A DNA stretch of 64,000 bases from Intestinibacter bartlettii (lineage in GTDB: Bacteria > Bacillota > Clostridia > Peptostreptococcales > Peptostreptococcaceae), in the NCBI RefSeq assembly GCF_000154445.1, contig NZ_DS499563.1. One strand, written 5' to 3'. The notes under the pieces were generated by a model, which saw only the letters and a program-made list of their open reading frames with translations, was not told the DNA's origin and ran no database searches. Positions 35,751-44,332 of the stretch are shown one piece after another (the first letter of the stretch is position 1; each line of letters opens with the position of its first letter). The position numbers and the translations under genes were made by a program.

Positions 35751-36131
35751 CTAACCAAGAAAAAAGCTAGAAATAATTCTTCTTATATTATCAATAGTAA
35801 CCTTACAACATTTATTATTATAATCACCTAAATATTTTCTAAGATCATCAGTAGTTATATGTTTCACTGGTTTTTGAACTTTTTTCAGCATGTTTATTAT
35901 AGTAGATTGGTAATATTTCATAGACTTTTCAGAACAACCCTCCACCCTCTTTGCATAAACAAACATCTCACAATAATCAGGTTCATTTAAATCAGAATTG
36001 CTTTTTTTATCATCTTTTATAAAAGTAAAATCCTTTAGAGTATTAATCAAAATTTTATGTAACTGCTCCATTTCATTATTATTTAAAAAATTCAACATTC
36101 CTTGCTCTATTTCAGTAATAATCTTTTCCAT
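35751..36131 (-). pseudogene. Tyrosine recombinase, N-terminal part (frame-split)
   Basis: A 126-residue frame with a SAM-like core-binding domain (KRVEGCSEKSMKYYQSTIIN, then NMLKKV) typical of tyrosine recombinases. It ends at TAG just after a T6 run (IISSFFLG then stop). One extra T, or a -1 ribosomal slip on TTTTTT, continues into the catalytic part. It may be an inactivated gene, an on/off homopolymer switch, programmed frameshifting, or an assembly error. The ATG is preceded by a GGTGGGA-like sequence. Confidence 0.75.
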
Positions 36132-36252
36132 TGTAATCCCACCTTTTCAATATAATATTTGAGATTATTTACCGTATAACAAGTATATAAACTAAATTTC
36201 ACTATAAATCCTGGTTTGTGTATTTATTCATATTAATAAATCTTTGCATAAA

Positions 36253-36294
36253 AAAATGATATGTAGCTTAATTTTATACTCTACATATCATTTT
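36253..36294 (-). terminator. Terminator after hsdS
   Basis: Fourteen-bp perfect stem AAAATGATATGTAG/CTACATATCATTTT with T-runs at both ends. It separates hsdM-hsdS from the recombinase and spare half, which therefore need their own promoter. Confidence 0.85.
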
Positions 36295-36306
36295 TAGTTT
36301 ATTTTA

Positions 36307-37449
36307 TTAGAATAATTCGCCTTTAAATGCTCTTTGCATTAAAGAATTAAAGTTGTCTTCTAACTCTTTTAAACTTTTTTCCATTTCAAATTTCAATTTG
36401 TCAACTTCGATAACAAAATTGGCAAATTGATTTTGCAGTTCAATAGGCGGTATTGGTACTTTAAAATCCCTAAAATCATTCATAGTTACTCTTGGCATTT
36501 TTGCACCTGAAACCTTTTCGCTTATGTAGTCTACAAACACTTTGTTTCTTAGCATATAAGCTAAATAGTATCGATCCAATATACCTTTTACAGGCTGTAA
36601 TGGCATCATTTCAGATGTAGCATAACCAATTTCTTTTGGTATAACTACCTTATTTAAGTATGGTCTTAATTTTGAGTACAATACATTTGTTGTATCAAAT
36701 GTACAAGTTGAACTTCCAACTTCACTTGCTGTTACATAATTATATGCGATAATTTTTCCCGTATTTGATTCAACCATATCTAAATTTAATAACCATATTT
36801 CATTTTGTTTAAAATTGCCTTTATAATTAATTACCGGAGCTACTTCATCCATTCTTTTTGTTTGCCAACATTTAATATTTCTAATAGGATCACCAAACAT
36901 CTCGATAAATCTTGATTTGACTAATTCATCTAATAAATTTATTTGTTCCTTTCTTTTATTTGTTGTATTTTGAGCTTTATTTAATATATTTACAATTTTT
37001 TCTTGTTCATCTAAACATAATAAAGGAATTTTAAAATCTTTCAATATTGTTGCTGATATATTAGGCTGAGCTCCTCCTATACCCTTAGAAATAATTTTTT
37101 CTTTATTATATTTAAAAAAGTAATATAAATACTCAGGCATTACGTCTTTTGTTGGTAAAAATGCAGCACATGCTTGATTAGTAGCTGCTTCTATTTTTAA
37201 TATTGATGTAGCTCCAATTGTTGCACCATACATAGCAATTAAAACTGTATCTTTTGGAAATAATTTTGCTGATGAATTTTTAACACCTAATTCTGTAATA
37301 TATTGTGAACTTTTATATATATTTTTCGACTTTAAATCTCCAGTTTTAATCCAAGGTATATCTCCATCTAAATAATATTCCTCCTTCTTTTTACTTGGAG
37401 TTCCTCCTGATGTAATTTTAAATATGTCTCCTAATTTTTTTAGTTCCAT
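36307..37449 (-). CDS. hsdS: Type I restriction specificity subunit (HsdS)
   Basis: A 380-residue S subunit with two target-recognition domains (about 1-160 and 195-345) and two conserved helical regions (QEKIVNILNKAQ... about 143-185, and PPIELQNQFANFV... about 340-380). It sets the DNA sequence recognised by HsdM/HsdR. It lies four bases after hsdM, and its binding site overlaps the hsdM end. The second domain is bordered by a repeat also found in the spare half at 35116-35149. Confidence 0.92.
   Translation of the reverse strand: MELKKLGDIFKITSGGTPSKKKEEYYLDGDIPWIKTGDLKSKNIYKSSQYITELGVKNSSAKLFPKDTVLIAMYGATIGATSILKIEAATNQACAAFLPTKDVMPEYLYYFFKYNKEKIISKGIGGAQPNISATILKDFKIPLLCLDEQEKIVNILNKAQNTTNKRKEQINLLDELVKSRFIEMFGDPIRNIKCWQTKRMDEVAPVINYKGNFKQNEIWLLNLDMVESNTGKIIAYNYVTASEVGSSTCTFDTTNVLYSKLRPYLNKVVIPKEIGYATSEMMPLQPVKGILDRYYLAYMLRNKVFVDYISEKVSGAKMPRVTMNDFRDFKVPIPPIELQNQFANFVIEVDKLKFEMEKSLKELEDNFNSLMQRAFKGELF
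36887..36920. repeat. Recombination-type repeat inside intact hsdS
   Basis: Direct partner of the 34-base repeat at 35116-35149, in the central conserved region just before the second recognition domain. Exchange between the two would swap that domain for the silent one and remove the segment containing the recombinase. Confidence 0.6.
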
Positions 37450-37453
37450 AATC

Positions 37454-38914
37454 TTACACCTCTAGAATTCTTTCTAATTCACTAATACCCTTAACAATCT
37501 CATCCTCAAGCTCCTTAACTCGTCCAAGAATAACTTCAGGTGCATCATAAACAACTTCTTCATACTCGATTTCTTTATATTTGTTGATAGAAAGGTCATA
37601 TCCATTTTCTACTATTTCACTCTTATCAACAAAGAAACTTTGTTCTGTTCTCTTTCTGTCTACCTCTTTGTCAAGGTTATCAAATCTTTCAATTATATCA
37701 GGTATGTCATTTTCTTCAACTGGATTTCTTTTATCATCTAGTGAATATCCATCTGCTTTCATATCGTAGAACCAAACTTTGTCTGTCCCGCCATTGCCTG
37801 TTTTTGTGAATATTATTATAGCTGTTGAAACTCCTGCATATGGTTTAAATACTCCACTTGGCATTGATATTATTGCTTCTAATTTATTGTTTTCAACTAT
37901 TTCTTTTCTTATATCTTTATGTCCTTTTGTACTTCCAAATAAAACTCCATCTGGAACTATTGATGCACATCTTCCACCTTTTTTAAGTATTCTTAGGAAT
38001 AATGCTAAGAATAGTAATTCTGTCTTCTTAGTTTTAGTAACTTTTAATAAGTCTGCACCTACTGCTTCATAATCTAAGCTTCCTTTGAAAGGAGGATTTG
38101 CAAGTACTAGAGAATATTTTTCGCTGTCTGTGTTAACTTCTGAAAGTGAATCTTTGTACTCGATGTTTGGGTTGTCAACTCCATGAAGCATCATATTCAT
38201 TGCTCCTATTCTAAGCATAGTTCTGTCCATGTCAAATCCGTAGAACATATCGTTATTGAAGTGTTCTTTAAGTGATTGAACTAAAAATAAATCAGCATGG
38301 TTATCTCTTAAATATTGTTGTGATGAAACTAAAAATCCTGCTGAACCTGCTGCTGGGTCAACTATTGTGTCTTGTGGTGTTGGTTTCATAAGACTTACTA
38401 TCATGTCGATTATATGTCTAGGTGTTCTAAATTGTCCGTTTGTTCCTGCTGTTGCAACTTTTGAAAGTAAGTATTCGTAAAGATCCCCTTTGTTATCGTC
38501 TTTGTTATCTATTTCTAGTTTGTCTATTCCATCAATAATTTTTGCAAGCATAAGAGCTGTTGGTATTTTAAATATAGCATCTCCCATATATTTTGAATAT
38601 GCTGACTCACCATCACCATGTAGATTTTTTATAAATGGAAATACTTCATTTGCCATTATATCGTACATAACTGTTGGCTCTTCATTTTTAAATTTATTCC
38701 ATCTTAAATGTTGTTTATCTTGTGGAAAAATTCCTTCAAATGGTATCCCTAAAAATATTGCATCGCTTTCTTTTTGTGTTTCATTATCATCTAAACCTTT
38801 TATAAATAAAAGATATGTGAATTGCTCTATAACTTCTAGAGGGTTTGTTATTCCTCCTGTCCAGAAGATTTCCCATATCTTATCTACTTTATTTCTTAAC
38901 TCTCCTGTTATCAT
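37454..38914 (-). CDS. hsdM: Type I restriction methyltransferase subunit (HsdM)
   Basis: A 486-residue N6-adenine methyltransferase subunit. The SAM-binding motif DPAAGSAGFLVSS and catalytic NPPF (LVLANPPFKGS) are intact, as is the N-terminal helical HsdM domain (NKVDKIWEIFWTGGITNPLE). ATG at 38914 has GAGAGG upstream; the longer frame to 38950 lacks support. First gene of the restriction cluster. Confidence 0.95.
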   Translation of the reverse strand: MITGELRNKVDKIWEIFWTGGITNPLEVIEQFTYLLFIKGLDDNETQKESDAIFLGIPFEGIFPQDKQHLRWNKFKNEEPTVMYDIMANEVFPFIKNLHGDGESAYSKYMGDAIFKIPTALMLAKIIDGIDKLEIDNKDDNKGDLYEYLLSKVATAGTNGQFRTPRHIIDMIVSLMKPTPQDTIVDPAAGSAGFLVSSQQYLRDNHADLFLVQSLKEHFNNDMFYGFDMDRTMLRIGAMNMMLHGVDNPNIEYKDSLSEVNTDSEKYSLVLANPPFKGSLDYEAVGADLLKVTKTKKTELLFLALFLRILKKGGRCASIVPDGVLFGSTKGHKDIRKEIVENNKLEAIISMPSGVFKPYAGVSTAIIIFTKTGNGGTDKVWFYDMKADGYSLDDKRNPVEENDIPDIIERFDNLDKEVDRKRTEQSFFVDKSEIVENGYDLSINKYKEIEYEEVVYDAPEVILGRVKELEDEIVKGISELERILEV

Positions 38915-39011
38915 GTCTTTCCTCTCTGTCCTTTGCAAAAATAATTGCAATTAATTTTTTTCATAATTTCTCTATTATATTATAATTTTTATTTTTCCTC
39001 ATTTCTACAAA

Positions 39012-39045
39012 AAAATTAGCTAAACACTATTATTTAGCTAATTTT
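39012..39045 (-). terminator. Terminator after the 211-residue lipoprotein gene
   Basis: Thirteen-bp perfect stem AAAATTAGCTAAA/TTTAGCTAATTTT plus U-run, eight bases past the stop. The same stem recurs at 39849-39885. Confidence 0.85.
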
Positions 39046-39052
39046 TTCATTT

Positions 39053-39688
39053 CTAACCTACATTTTTATTATTTTCATCTTTATCCGAACCCGTATAATC
39101 TGCTATTTGTTGCTCTAAGCTAGCCTTAATATTTTCAAGGTCCTTTTTGCGTGCATCACTCATATTAAGATCATAATAATTTGCAAATTCTAATATTAAT
39201 CCACATTCTTGATATTCACATTGTAACCATGCATAGCTAGGATATCCTTCTAATTTTTGTCCATTTGAATTAACTCTTTCATTTTTTCCATTTTCAATTA
39301 AATCTTTTTTTGTATATAATAAATCTATATATTTTGATGATAATTTTTCTAACTCCTTATTTTCAAATTCTAATTTCTTATATTTTTCAAGTTTATCAAT
39401 TTTGTCTTGTATAGATGATACTATTTGTTCTTTCACTACTTTCTCTTGTTCTTCTGGACTTAATTTATCAAAATCTGTATTTGTTGAATATTCATCGGAT
39501 TCTGAGTCATTTGTTAAATCATAAATATCTTTTATAAAATCGTCATCACAGTAAGTTTTTTTATCACTATTTTGACCTTTAACATTGCTAGTGTTAGTTG
39601 CATTTTTAGAATTTATATCACTATTACTACAACCAATTAAACTAATTCCTAGCATGCATAAAATTAATAACGTAATTATCCTTTTCAT
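39053..39688 (-). CDS. Putative lipoprotein of unknown function
   Basis: A 211-residue protein with a lipoprotein signal peptide (SLIGC, lipid Cys20), a Ser/Asn/Lys linker, and a charged helical body with several Glu/Lys-rich stretches (about 75-135) and a final helical segment. I do not recognise the family. GGGGG lies upstream of the ATG; its own terminator follows. Confidence 0.65.
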   Translation of the reverse strand: MKRIITLLILCMLGISLIGCSNSDINSKNATNTSNVKGQNSDKKTYCDDDFIKDIYDLTNDSESDEYSTNTDFDKLSPEEQEKVVKEQIVSSIQDKIDKLEKYKKLEFENKELEKLSSKYIDLLYTKKDLIENGKNERVNSNGQKLEGYPSYAWLQCEYQECGLILEFANYYDLNMSDARKKDLENIKASLEQQIADYTGSDKDENNKNVG

Positions 39689-39848
39689 TAAAATTCCCCC
39701 TTTTTCTTTTGAATCAATACTTATAATCTTTTAGCTAAAGTTAATTTCTTCAAATCATATAAATCCCCTTCTTTTTTCAAAATACGATATATTACAAAAT
39801 ATTACAAAATAACAATTATTTCTTTGTAAATGTATATTTTTATACAAA

Positions 39849-39885
39849 AAAAATTAGCTAAACAAAATTTATTTAGCTAATTTTT
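39849..39885 (-). terminator. Terminator overlapping the end of the DUF5662 gene
   Basis: Stem AAAAATTAGCTAAA/TTTAGCTAATTTTT with a 9-nt loop; the downstream arm overlaps the last codons of the gene ending at 39877. Confidence 0.8.
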
Positions 39886-40416
39886 CTTAATACTTCTAAT
39901 ATATTTAAATGTTTCTTCTTCACCTTTTTCGTCTAACATTCTAAGTAAAAACTCTAACTCGTCAGATGTTTCTGGATGAATTTGCATTCTTCCCTTCGCC
40001 CTTAAAAAATAATCTAGCGAGCTTCTATCTGTATATTTATCACCCATATATATTTTGCTAGCTGCAACTCTATCGCAAAACATTTCAATTACATAATTCA
40101 TGGGCATTTTTACAGGTTGAATTGTCTTTGTTTGGATATTATAATCAGTCCAATATTCAAAATGATGTTTGTTTCTCCCTTTATGATGCATCCATGCAAC
40201 AGAGTAACCCTTATCTTCCCTCTCTGCTTCATTTGGACTTCTAGTCCCCTGATAATATTTTGCCCCTACTATAAATTCAGAGGGTTTATATTTAGACAAA
40301 TCATGTAAACAACCTTGCCAGAATATCCCCGCCTTAAAACAATGTTGTATAACTTTGTGTCGATGTCTTGTAATCGTAACAAAGTGCTTATATGCATTTA
40401 CTACAAAGCTACCCAC
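39877..40416 (-). CDS. DUF5662 family protein
   Basis: A 179-residue predicted cytoplasmic protein of the DUF5662 family. Histidine/aspartate clusters (HRHKVIQHCF, CLHDLSKYKPSEF, WMHHKGRNKHHFEYW, then MFCDRVAASK) resemble an HD-type metal site, so a phosphohydrolase is possible, but no activity is established. Start is GTG, with AGGTG about 12 bases upstream, so it is moderately supported. Monocistronic. Confidence 0.75.
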   Translation of the reverse strand: MGSFVVNAYKHFVTITRHRHKVIQHCFKAGIFWQGCLHDLSKYKPSEFIVGAKYYQGTRSPNEAEREDKGYSVAWMHHKGRNKHHFEYWTDYNIQTKTIQPVKMPMNYVIEMFCDRVAASKIYMGDKYTDRSSLDYFLRAKGRMQIHPETSDELEFLLRMLDEKGEEETFKYIRSIKKN

Positions 40417-40631
40417 TAAAAAATCACACCTTTCATATATTCTAAAATATTATAATAAAGACTTCTCTATTTTAATTTTATTTTATATTCATAAATAATT
40501 TTACCATTGTTTGAACTTATTTTGAAATATTATTAAAACAAATTTATACAAAATTCAAGTTAAATATTTAAAATTTTGTAATTATTTGTTATTATATAAA
40601 TAAATATATCAAATAATCTTGGGAGGGAAAG

Positions 40632-41165
40632 ATGAAGAAAAAATTACAATCAATCGTTTTAGCTTTTATGATGGCGCTTACTGTAGCAGTAGCCCCTGTT
40701 GGTGGAGTAATTACTGGAAATGGAAATGTAGCTGTTATCGAAGCTGCTAGTCAAAAAACTATAAAAACATTTACTATCAATAGTTTATACAACAGTTATA
40801 GAAAAGTTACAGGAAAAGGTTTAAGAGGAGCAAAAGTTAAAGCTTATTCACAAGGTAGATTAATCGGTTCTGCAACAGTTAGAAGCAATAGCACTTATTC
40901 AATATCTATACCTAAACAACCAGCTGGAAGAACTGTTACTGTAAAAATAAGCAAATCTGGTTACAAAACTAGATCTAAATCTGTTACTGTAAAAAAAGAT
41001 AGAACATCTGGTGTAAGCACTAAATACGTGTATGTAAATGGCGGAAATTCAAAATCGAAAATATACCATAAAACTGCACATGCTCATAATATGGAAGGTG
41101 CTATAAAAATGACTGAAAAACAAGCAAAAGCTAGAGGATATAGAGCTTGTAAAAGATGTTGGTAA
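40632..41165 (+). CDS. Secreted protein with Ig-like domain and C-terminal CxxC motif
   Basis: A 177-residue protein with a long signal peptide (about 1-39), a beta-sandwich-like repeat domain (about 45-125; GKGLRGAKVKAYSQGRLIGS and GRTVTVKISKSGYKTRSKSV) and a C-terminal segment YHKTAHAHNMEGAIKM...GYRACKRCW. The tail resembles small metal-binding modules (x-Y-H...A..RGY.PC..C) often seen at the end of secreted nucleases and cell-wall proteins. Very basic overall. GGGAGGG precedes the ATG. Function unknown. Confidence 0.7.
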   Translation: MKKKLQSIVLAFMMALTVAVAPVGGVITGNGNVAVIEAASQKTIKTFTINSLYNSYRKVTGKGLRGAKVKAYSQGRLIGSATVRSNSTYSISIPKQPAGRTVTVKISKSGYKTRSKSVTVKKDRTSGVSTKYVYVNGGNSKSKIYHKTAHAHNMEGAIKMTEKQAKARGYRACKRCW

Positions 41166-41216
41166 TAATCCAATTTTTTTAATTATTATTGATTAATATT
41201 AAATTTTAATAAATTA

Positions 41217-41248
41217 AGGGAGTTACAAAATCAATTTCGTAACTCCCT
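41217..41248 (+). terminator. Terminator after the secreted-protein gene
   Basis: Ten-bp perfect stem AGGGAGTTAC/GTAACTCCCT with a loop of about 12 bases and a weak T-rich tail. Confidence 0.75.
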
Positions 41249-41338
41249 ATTCTATAATTCTATTTTTTTCTTACTTTTTTACTTAATCCTTTATTTTGTT
41301 CATGTTCTATTTTTTAAAATTTTTTAACAGAAATTTAG

Positions 41339-41367
41339 TTGTATTTTTTGCTTAGTTTTAATATAAT
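41339..41367 (+). promoter_or_regulatory. Promoter of the Mn2+ riboswitch transcript
   Basis: TTGTAT (41339-41344) and TATAAT (41362-41367), exactly 17 bases apart, lie 24 bases before the aptamer. Confidence 0.75.
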
Positions 41368-41390
41368 ATATAAAAATAGAAATTTCCCTC

Positions 41391-41485
41391 GAAGGGGAGT
41401 AGCTTTCACTCTGTGATAGTCAATCGTCATTTCGGATTTTATCCCGGTTGACTAGCGAGTATTTAAACTTGTTAGCAAGACCTTC
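41391..41485 (+). ncRNA. yybP-ykoY manganese riboswitch
   Basis: The aptamer shows the diagnostic GAAGGGGAGTAGC 5' element, an internal helix, the CCGGTTGACTAGCGAG segment, and the closing arm GCAAGACCTTC, where CCTTC pairs with GAAGG to make P1. This family binds Mn2+ and turns on exporters. Here it precedes a P2-type ATPase, and P1 competes with the following terminator. Confidence 0.93.
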
Positions 41486-41520
41486 AAAGTAGACAATAAC
41501 TCTACTTGGAGGTCTTTTTT
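41479..41520 (+). terminator. Regulated terminator of the Mn2+ riboswitch
   Basis: AGACCTTC-AAAGTAGA and TCTACTT-GGAGGTCT form a strong stem followed by TTTTTT. The left arm contains the P1 closing strand CCTTC, so Mn2+ binding (P1 formed) should prevent termination and allow the ATPase to be expressed. Confidence 0.9.
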
Positions 41521-41553
41521 ATTTTGATAAATTTTAATATAGGAGGAATATGT

Positions 41554-44217
41554 ATGTTTTATCAAAAAAATTCAGTTGAAGTTTTAAATGACCTAGATAG
41601 TAATTTGACTGGATTAACACAGGAGGAATCAAAGTTACGACTTGAAAAATACGGTTGTAATGCATTGCAGGAAAAATCAAAAACACCAACATGGAGATTA
41701 TTTTTAGAAAATTTTAAGGACCCACTAGTTATAATTTTGCTAATTGCAGCTATGACACAAGTATTTTTAGGTGATACTGTTGAATCTATTATAATATTTA
41801 CCGTTTTAGTAATAAATGCAGTTTTGGGTGTTGTTCAAACTAAAAAGGCTGAAAGTTCATTAGATAGTTTGAAAAAATTATCTGTTCCCGAAGCCAAAGT
41901 AATTAGAAATAATCAAAAGTTAACTATTTCATCACAGGAGTTAGTTCCTGGTGATATAGTAATTCTAGAGGCTGGTGATTATGTTCCTGCCGATGGTAGA
42001 ATTATCGAATCTCAAACATTAAAAGTTATTGAAGGAATGCTAACAGGTGAATCTGAACCAGTTTTAAAAAATACTGATGCTATAAATGAAGAATGTGCAC
42101 TTGGCGACCAAAAGAATATGGTATTTAGTGGTTCTATGGTGGTCTATGGTAGAGCAACTTTCGTAGTAACATCAACTGGTATGAATACTGAAGTTGGTAA
42201 AATTGCCGACTTGCTTGAAACTGCTGGAAATAAACAAACTCCACTTCAAGAAAAATTAGATGATTTCGGAAAAAAATTAGGAATTGCGATAGTATTCTTA
42301 GCAGGATTTATATTCGCACTTGAAGTTTTCAGAGGCAAAGATTTAATGAACTCTTTTATGTTTGCAATAGCAATTGCTGTTGCTGCAATACCAGAGGCAC
42401 TTACATCTATCGTGACAATCGTTTTAGCTTCTGGAACAAATATTATGGCAAAAAAACAATCTATAATTAGAAAATTACCAGCAGTTGAAACTCTTGGTTC
42501 AACAAGTGTTATCTGTACAGACAAAACTGGTACATTAACTCAAAATAAAATGACAGTCGTTGAAACTTATCTTTATGGATCAGATAGTGATAAATTCAAC
42601 GGATTTGAATACAATAAAAATTACGACTTTTTAAATGTTGAAGATACTATTTCTTCTCACAGTAATGAAATTGCAGTTGCAGGATGTATGTTACAAGAAA
42701 GATATTTAAATCTATCATCTATTCTTTGTAATGATTCTGATGTAAATGAAGAAGGAATCGAAATTGGCGACCCAACGGAAGTAGCTCTTATAAATTATGC
42801 TCAGAAATACGATCTCGATTATAAATCTATAAGAGAAGAATGTTTAAGAATTGCTGAGATTCCATTTGACAGTGATAGAAAACTTATGACTACTGTAAAT
42901 TCAATAGATGGGCAAAATATAATGTTTACTAAAGGTGCTCCAGACGTAATATTCAGTAGATGTAAATATGCAATTAAATGCGATGAAATTCTAGAAATGT
43001 CTGATGAAATATTAGATGAATATAAAAAAGTAAACGAAAACTTTTCAAATAGAGCTTTAAGAGTTTTAGCATTTGCTTATAAAAAAGTTTCCGATGAATT
43101 TGAACCTACTTTAGCTGATGAAAACGACTTAATCTTAATCGGTCTTATGGCTATGATAGACCCACCTCGTGAAGAAGTTTTCAAAGCCGTAGAAGAAGCA
43201 AAATCATCTGGCATAAAAACAATCATGATAACTGGTGACCACAAAACTACCGCTGCTGCAATAGCTCGTGAAATAGGCATAATGGAAAAAGATGATTTAG
43301 CTCTTACTGGTAAAGAATTAGACTCCCTTGATGATACTGAACTTGATAGTAAATTGGAAAGAATTTCAGTTTATGCTAGGGTTTCTCCAGAAAATAAAAT
43401 TAGAATCGTCAAAGCATGGCAGAAAAAAGGCAAAGTAACAGCCATGACAGGTGATGGTGTCAATGATGCCCCTGCTCTAAAGCAAGCTAACATTGGAATA
43501 GGAATGGGAAGTGGTACTGAAGTTGCAAAAGATGCATCAGCTATGGTTTTAGTAGATGATAACTTCGCTACTATAGTAAATGCAATCGAAGTCGGAAGAA
43601 CAGTTTATAGCAATATTAAAAAATCTATCACTTATCTTTTCTCAGGAAATTTAGGTGGAATAATATCAATATTATTTGCTGTATTTGCAGGATGGGCTAA
43701 TCCATTCACAACTATACAGTTATTATTTATAAACCTAGTTACAGACTCACTACCTGCAATTGCTTTAGGTTTTGAGAAGCCAGAAAAAAATACTATGAAT
43801 AAACCACCTAGAGACCCTAATGAAAGTATCTTATGCAAAGATACTCTAAAAGTTGTTCTTACTAGAGGTTCAATAATTGGTATAGTTACAATCCTAGCTC
43901 AATATATAGGAATGCAAACATCAGATGCACTTGGTGCAGCAATGGCATTCTCAACAATTACATTATCTAGAATAATTCAAACATTTGCAGCCCGTTCAAA
44001 TAGTGAAACAATATGCAGTTTAGGATTTACTAGTAATAAATATGCATTAGGTGCAGTAATAGTTTGTCTTGCAATGTTCTCTACTACTCTACTTCCATTT
44101 ATGAGGGGAATATTTGCAATACCTTCTGTATTTGAAATTCAAAACTTAGCAATTTGCTTTGGTTTAGCTGTTTTAGCTACTATCTGCATGGAAATTAGTA
44201 AATTATTTAAAAGATAA
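41554..44217 (+). CDS. P2-type cation ATPase, probable Mn2+ (or Ca2+) exporter
   Basis: An 887-residue P-type ATPase of the Ca2+-ATPase (P2A) subfamily: TGES (actuator), AIPEAL in the fourth membrane helix, DKTGTLT phosphorylation site, TGDGVNDAPAL, and NLVTDSLPAIALGFE in the sixth helix, which supplies cation ligands. By sequence it would be called a calcium pump, but the yybP-ykoY riboswitch in front points to Mn2+ export when manganese is in excess. I chose ATG 41554 (AGGAGG seven bases upstream); the frame upstream to 41506 lies within the terminator. It ends at its own terminator. Confidence 0.92.
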   Translation: MFYQKNSVEVLNDLDSNLTGLTQEESKLRLEKYGCNALQEKSKTPTWRLFLENFKDPLVIILLIAAMTQVFLGDTVESIIIFTVLVINAVLGVVQTKKAESSLDSLKKLSVPEAKVIRNNQKLTISSQELVPGDIVILEAGDYVPADGRIIESQTLKVIEGMLTGESEPVLKNTDAINEECALGDQKNMVFSGSMVVYGRATFVVTSTGMNTEVGKIADLLETAGNKQTPLQEKLDDFGKKLGIAIVFLAGFIFALEVFRGKDLMNSFMFAIAIAVAAIPEALTSIVTIVLASGTNIMAKKQSIIRKLPAVETLGSTSVICTDKTGTLTQNKMTVVETYLYGSDSDKFNGFEYNKNYDFLNVEDTISSHSNEIAVAGCMLQERYLNLSSILCNDSDVNEEGIEIGDPTEVALINYAQKYDLDYKSIREECLRIAEIPFDSDRKLMTTVNSIDGQNIMFTKGAPDVIFSRCKYAIKCDEILEMSDEILDEYKKVNENFSNRALRVLAFAYKKVSDEFEPTLADENDLILIGLMAMIDPPREEVFKAVEEAKSSGIKTIMITGDHKTTAAAIAREIGIMEKDDLALTGKELDSLDDTELDSKLERISVYARVSPENKIRIVKAWQKKGKVTAMTGDGVNDAPALKQANIGIGMGSGTEVAKDASAMVLVDDNFATIVNAIEVGRTVYSNIKKSITYLFSGNLGGIISILFAVFAGWANPFTTIQLLFINLVTDSLPAIALGFEKPEKNTMNKPPRDPNESILCKDTLKVVLTRGSIIGIVTILAQYIGMQTSDALGAAMAFSTITLSRIIQTFAARSNSETICSLGFTSNKYALGAVIVCLAMFSTTLLPFMRGIFAIPSVFEIQNLAICFGLAVLATICMEISKLFKR

Positions 44218-44254
44218 TTATGAATAAATAAAGTTTATTTAGAATATATTGTTA

Positions 44255-44289
44255 GTGAGAAAATACTATATTTTCTCACTTTCTTTTTA
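44255..44289 (+). terminator. Terminator after the P2-type ATPase
   Basis: Eleven-bp perfect stem GTGAGAAAATA/TATTTTCTCAC with a 3-nt loop and TTTCTTTTT. Confidence 0.88.
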
Positions 44290-44332
44290 GTTGTGACATA
44301 AACAATTACTACACAGATAGGAGGTAATTTTA

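Noticed and set aside
41506..41553. Upstream extension of the P2-type ATPase
   Set aside because: It starts inside the riboswitch terminator; the ATG at 41554 has a strong binding site.
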